Source: Baffinella frigidus
Lineage: Eukaryota; Cryptophyceae; Cryptomonadales; Baffinellaceae
Length of the DNA: 15,182 bases
Direction of reading: 5' to 3'
Assembly (NCBI GenBank): GCA_026770585.1
Contig: MU646321.1
Coordinates: forward strand, 185,093 to 200,274
Part shown: piece by piece, positions 14,905 through 15,182 of the stretch
Layout of the letters: each line of letters starts with the position of its first letter
Numbering within the stretch: the stretch's first letter is position 1
Translations under genes and position numbers: made by a program
Notes under the pieces: model-generated
The model's database searches: none
Seen by the model: the letters and a program-made list of their open reading frames with translations, nothing else
What the model was told of the DNA's origin: nothing

Positions 14905-15182
14905 GTTACCCTAAACCCTGAATAATCCCTGAACACTCCGTGAATAAACCCCGAATAAACTCTTTGTTGTTTGGGGTGCTCCGGCCTCCGCAACGACCTC
15001 CTGGGGGGGGGCCTGTCTCGTGAACCGTAAACCCCAAAGCGTAACCCCTGAATAAACCCTGATCCCTCAACCCTCAATTCTGAACCGTGAACCCTGAACC
15101 CCAAACCCCAAAACCCAAAACCCAAACCCCAAACCCCAAAACTCACACCCCACACCCCACACCCCACACCCCACACCCCAAA
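14905..15182. repeat. Start of the last intron: CCCTGAATAAA, CCCCAAA and CACACCC arrays
   Basis: TGAATAAACCCCGAATAAAC units, a G8 run, CCCCAAA repeats, then CACACCC tandem units to the window end. The exon 25 remnant at about 14981 is the only gene-like text. Confidence 0.8.
14981..15013 (+). pseudogene. Probable ghost of exon 25 end (donor side), decayed
   Basis: CGGCCTCCGCAACGACCTCC followed by a long G run resembles the exon 25 end (CGCCTGCGCAACGCACTGCA followed by GGGGCCCC). It is strongly decayed, and the donor is not clearly kept. Confidence 0.4.

Larger units (their letters stand above)
13706..14148. repeat. Intron 22: CTATGGTTTCCTAACAAA repeat family B
   Basis: Units of CCTATGGTTTCCTAACAA, AATACGGCCCTAACAAATCC and ACGGCGCTAACAAATCC recur. 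They contain the exon 22 donor-side ghost and the exon 23 acceptor-side ghost. The family is distinct from family A. Confidence 0.75.

Noticed and set aside
951-14022. A CRISPR array or bacterial operon
   Set aside because: There are no regular repeat-spacer units and no bacterial-style genes. The exon-intron structure is eukaryotic.
14610-15176. Minus-strand frame of 188 codons
   Set aside because: It is antisense to exon 25 and the following repeats; its N-terminal part is pure repeat translation. The plus-strand exon has both splice sites and the right phase.

Overview
The window is eukaryotic. It reads best as the interior of one large plus-strand gene that enters before or near the left edge and leaves past the right edge. 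Twenty-five small GC-rich exons (33-264 nt) lie between about 555 and 14904. Each is bounded by AG at the acceptor and GT at the donor. Their phases fit throughout: 0/0 for most, 0-2 then 2-0 for exon pairs 4-5 and 6-7, a run of phase 2 across exons 13-17, and 0-1 then 1-0 for exons 18-19. Joined, they give 2358 nt, or 786 codons, with no internal stop. This frame closure across 24 junctions is the main support for the model. Neither a start codon nor a final stop can be placed.

The protein is a long, charged, Ala/Glu/Arg/Lys-rich coiled coil. It is built from modules that often open with a V-P-R-x-D-L-like motif, and it ends in this window with an 88-residue, less coiled-coil-like helical exon. 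I recognise no named family, so no gene symbol is given.

Exons fill about 16% of the window. The introns consist almost entirely of four kinds of material: (1) degenerate CCCTAAA/CCCGAAA/CCCTACA telomere-like heptamers, nearly always C-rich on the sense strand, with a near-perfect run at about 6522-6667; (2) a 21/33-nt minisatellite with core GATTTACTTAGGGGCC, present in both orientations; (3) simple tetra-, penta- and hexanucleotide arrays; (4) several short inverted-repeat elements, two of which (728-919 and 3362-3591) are recognisable copies of one MITE-like family in opposite orientation.

The most striking feature is a set of about 35 partial exon copies ('ghost exons') inside the introns. 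They follow one rule. A ghost upstream of its parent exon keeps the acceptor and the 5' part of the exon. A ghost downstream keeps the 3' part of the exon and the donor position. Tandem duplications across a single exon-intron boundary would produce exactly this, leaving the outer full exon intact each time. Introns with clear ghosts are all 443 nt or longer, and those without are at most 269 nt. Exons 14 and 15 look like such copies of exon 13 that have gained a frame-preserving acceptor, which would be exon birth in progress.

The plant/algal-type telomere heptamer, GC-rich exons and dense GT-AG introns suggest a photosynthetic protist or alga. The sequence alone does not settle the lineage. 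The first 14 bases are a G run followed by GA-rich sequence, which may be a contig end.
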